A stretch of DNA of 64,000 nt, from NCBI GenBank assembly GCA_964616175.1, contig CAZTUH010000005.1, forward strand, positions 1 to 64,000. The letters are read 5' to 3'. The notes beneath the pieces were generated by a model. It saw nothing but the letters and a program-made list of their open reading frames with translations, was not told the DNA's origin and ran no database searches. Position 1 is the stretch's first letter; each line of letters begins with the position of its first letter. Shown here piece by piece: positions 62,675 to 64,000 of the stretch. The DNA is from CAZTUH01 sp964616175 (GTDB lineage Bacteria > Pseudomonadota > Gammaproteobacteria > Burkholderiales > Burkholderiaceae_B). A program made the translations under genes and the position numbers.

Positions 62675-64000
62675 TGTCAGATTTATTTTCTCAATTTCTT
62701 TTGGAAATTACGGATATTTCCAACATTAAATCGATCATGAAAAAAATTCCCTGTTTACCAGGGATATACCAATTTATGAATGTAAAAAATAATACTATAT
62801 ATATTGGTAAATCTCGAAATCTGCGGAAAAGAATATCTTCTTATTTTCAAAAGAGGTCATTTGGTCCACGAATTACTACCATGTTGGAAAAAGTTTCAAA
62901 AATCCAGATTACAACCACTCAATCAGAGTCAGAAGCGCTTATTTTAGAAAATAATCTAATTAAGAATCTGCATCCAAGATATAACATACTTTTTCGCGAT
63001 GATAAATCGTATCCATACATCCTACTTTCCAAAGATGAATGGCCGCGCATCCTTCATTATAGAGGAAGAATGAGTAGGAAACATTATCATTCTTTTGGTC
63101 CTTTCCCAAACTCTTGGGCTGTAAAAGAAACTCTTAGAATTTTGCAAAAAGTATTCCAATTGCGAACTTGTGAAGATTCAACTTTCTTCAATCGTTCAAG
63201 ACCTTGCATGTTGCATCAGATTGGATATTGTTCTGCTCCTTGTGTTGGAGCAATTAGTTATGAGCAATACAACAGTGATGTAAAAACAGCTATTAAATTC
63301 TTAGAAGGAAAAACTAAAAGTATTTTTGAGAGAATTGAACTTCTTATGAAAGATGCTTCAAGAGAGTTAAGATTTGAGGATGCTGCAAATCTTAGGAACC
63401 AAATGTATGCTCTCTCAAGTATCTTAAAAAAACAATCTATGGAAATACCTGGTAATACAAATGCAGATATTATTTTTTTAGCTGTTGGAAAAGAACAAGT
63501 ATGTATCAATTTAGGAATAGTTAGGAATGGTATTTATCTTGGGAATAAATCTGTTTTTCCAACAGAAATAAACGAGGATTCCCCAGAACAAATCCTTGAA
63601 GCTTTTCTTTCTAGTCATTACTTGTCTTCGGACAATATGATCCCTGAATTAATCATTTGTTCTCATAAATTAAATGATAAAAATTTGATTAAGCTCTTAA
63701 GCATGCATTCTGGCAGCAAACATACTACACGTTTCTTGAATAATCCTAGGGGGATATACCATTCCTGGCTTGAACAAACAAAGGATAATGCAAAAATATT
63801 CTTATCCCAATTTGAAGATAAATTTTCTAAATCTGTTGATTCTAGTGTTGAATTAGCAGAGCTTCTCAAGCTTGATGCCAAGAAAGCTAGATCAGGAACC
63901 TTTCGAATTGAGTGTTTTGATGTTAGTCATATTGGAGGAGAAGATGCTCAAGCATCTTGTGTTGTTTTTGAGCATAATTCAATGCAAAAGACTTTATATC
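62675..64000 (+). CDS. uvrC: UvrABC nuclease subunit C (partial, cut by the window end)
   Basis: Makes both incisions in nucleotide excision repair. 442 codons are present without a stop. The GIY-YIG domain (PGIYQFMN...TIYIGKSRNLRKRISSYF, about 28-60), a Cys-rich segment (RPCMLHQIGYCSAPCVGA), the UVR domain (SRELRFEDAANLRNQMY, about 230) and the start of the RNase H-like domain (RIECFDVSHIGGEDAQASCVVF) are visible. The ATG at 62675 matches the family. The C-terminal half lies outside the window. Confidence 0.94.

Noticed and set aside
1..64000. CRISPR array, insertion sequence, prophage or toxin-antitoxin
   Set aside because: No spaced direct repeats, transposase-like or phage-like frames were seen on either strand.

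Overview
This window looks like part of the chromosome of a reduced, AT-rich betaproteobacterial symbiont of Burkholderiales (Alcaligenaceae-like) type. The genes are ordinary housekeeping genes that match betaproteobacterial or E. coli homologues along their whole length. Several blocks keep a recognisable betaproteobacterial order: gatCAB next to mreBCD-mrdA-rodA; kdsD-kdsC-lptC-lptA-lptB-ptsN-rapZ; rsmI divergent from diaA-dolP; rsmB followed by an NtrX-like regulator; gpsA-secB-grxC-rhodanese divergent from gpmA-ctpA-moeB; proB-obgE-rpmA-rplU divergent from ispB; and leuS-lptE-holA-proA. Expected members are missing from many of these blocks (ctaG, rpoN, hpf, hprK, yraN, the NtrY-type kinase, modC), which fits genome reduction. 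A trypanosomatid symbiont such as Kinetoplastibacterium is one possibility, but the window does not prove the host or genus.

Layout. 1-4 kb: aa3-type cytochrome c oxidase (coxBAC, minus strand). 4-9.4 kb: rpoH, pyrE and the Glu-tRNA(Gln)/Asp-tRNA(Asn) amidotransferase gatCAB. 9.7-15.2 kb: the rod-shape operon mreBCD-mrdA-rodA. 15.3-18 kb: a DASS-type anion transporter and argB. 18-21.5 kb: dolP-diaA, rsmI and rapZ. 21.8-26.1 kb: ptsN, the LPS export genes lptB/A/C and the Kdo genes kdsC/D. 26.5-33.4 kb: cytochrome bd oxidase with its assembly exporter, cydABXDC, then apt. 33.4-41.7 kb: ilvA, a YggS protein, an amino-acid binding protein, def, fmt, a LOG-family protein, rsmB and a response regulator. 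41.8-49.5 kb: bioC-like gene, gpsA, secB, grxC, rhodanese, gpmA, ctpA, moeB and proB. 49.5-58.5 kb: obgE, rpmA, rplU, ispB, proA, holA, lptE and leuS. 58.9-64 kb: rpmB, rpmG, modA, modB, pdxJ, acpS and the start of uvrC.

Taken together the cell keeps an LPS-bearing outer membrane (KdsCD, LptABCE, DolP), a rod-type wall machine, two terminal oxidases, proline, arginine and pyridoxal biosynthesis steps, and uptake proteins for dicarboxylate-like anions, amino acids and molybdate. No rRNA, tRNA, insertion sequence, prophage or CRISPR array was seen.

The most unusual signals are not new gene systems. (i) lptC is split by a frameshift inside a run of ten A residues, so it is either decaying or rescued by slippage. 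(ii) Several genes end in long perfect inverted repeats that include or surround the stop codon (coxC, lptB, apt, rsmI, ptsN), and a 22-bp perfect hairpin follows argB. In lptB the repeat has changed the C-terminus. (iii) mreD has no normal start codon upstream of its first membrane helix. (iv) The amino-acid binding protein is preceded by a short leader ORF with a strong ribosome binding site that overlaps its start.
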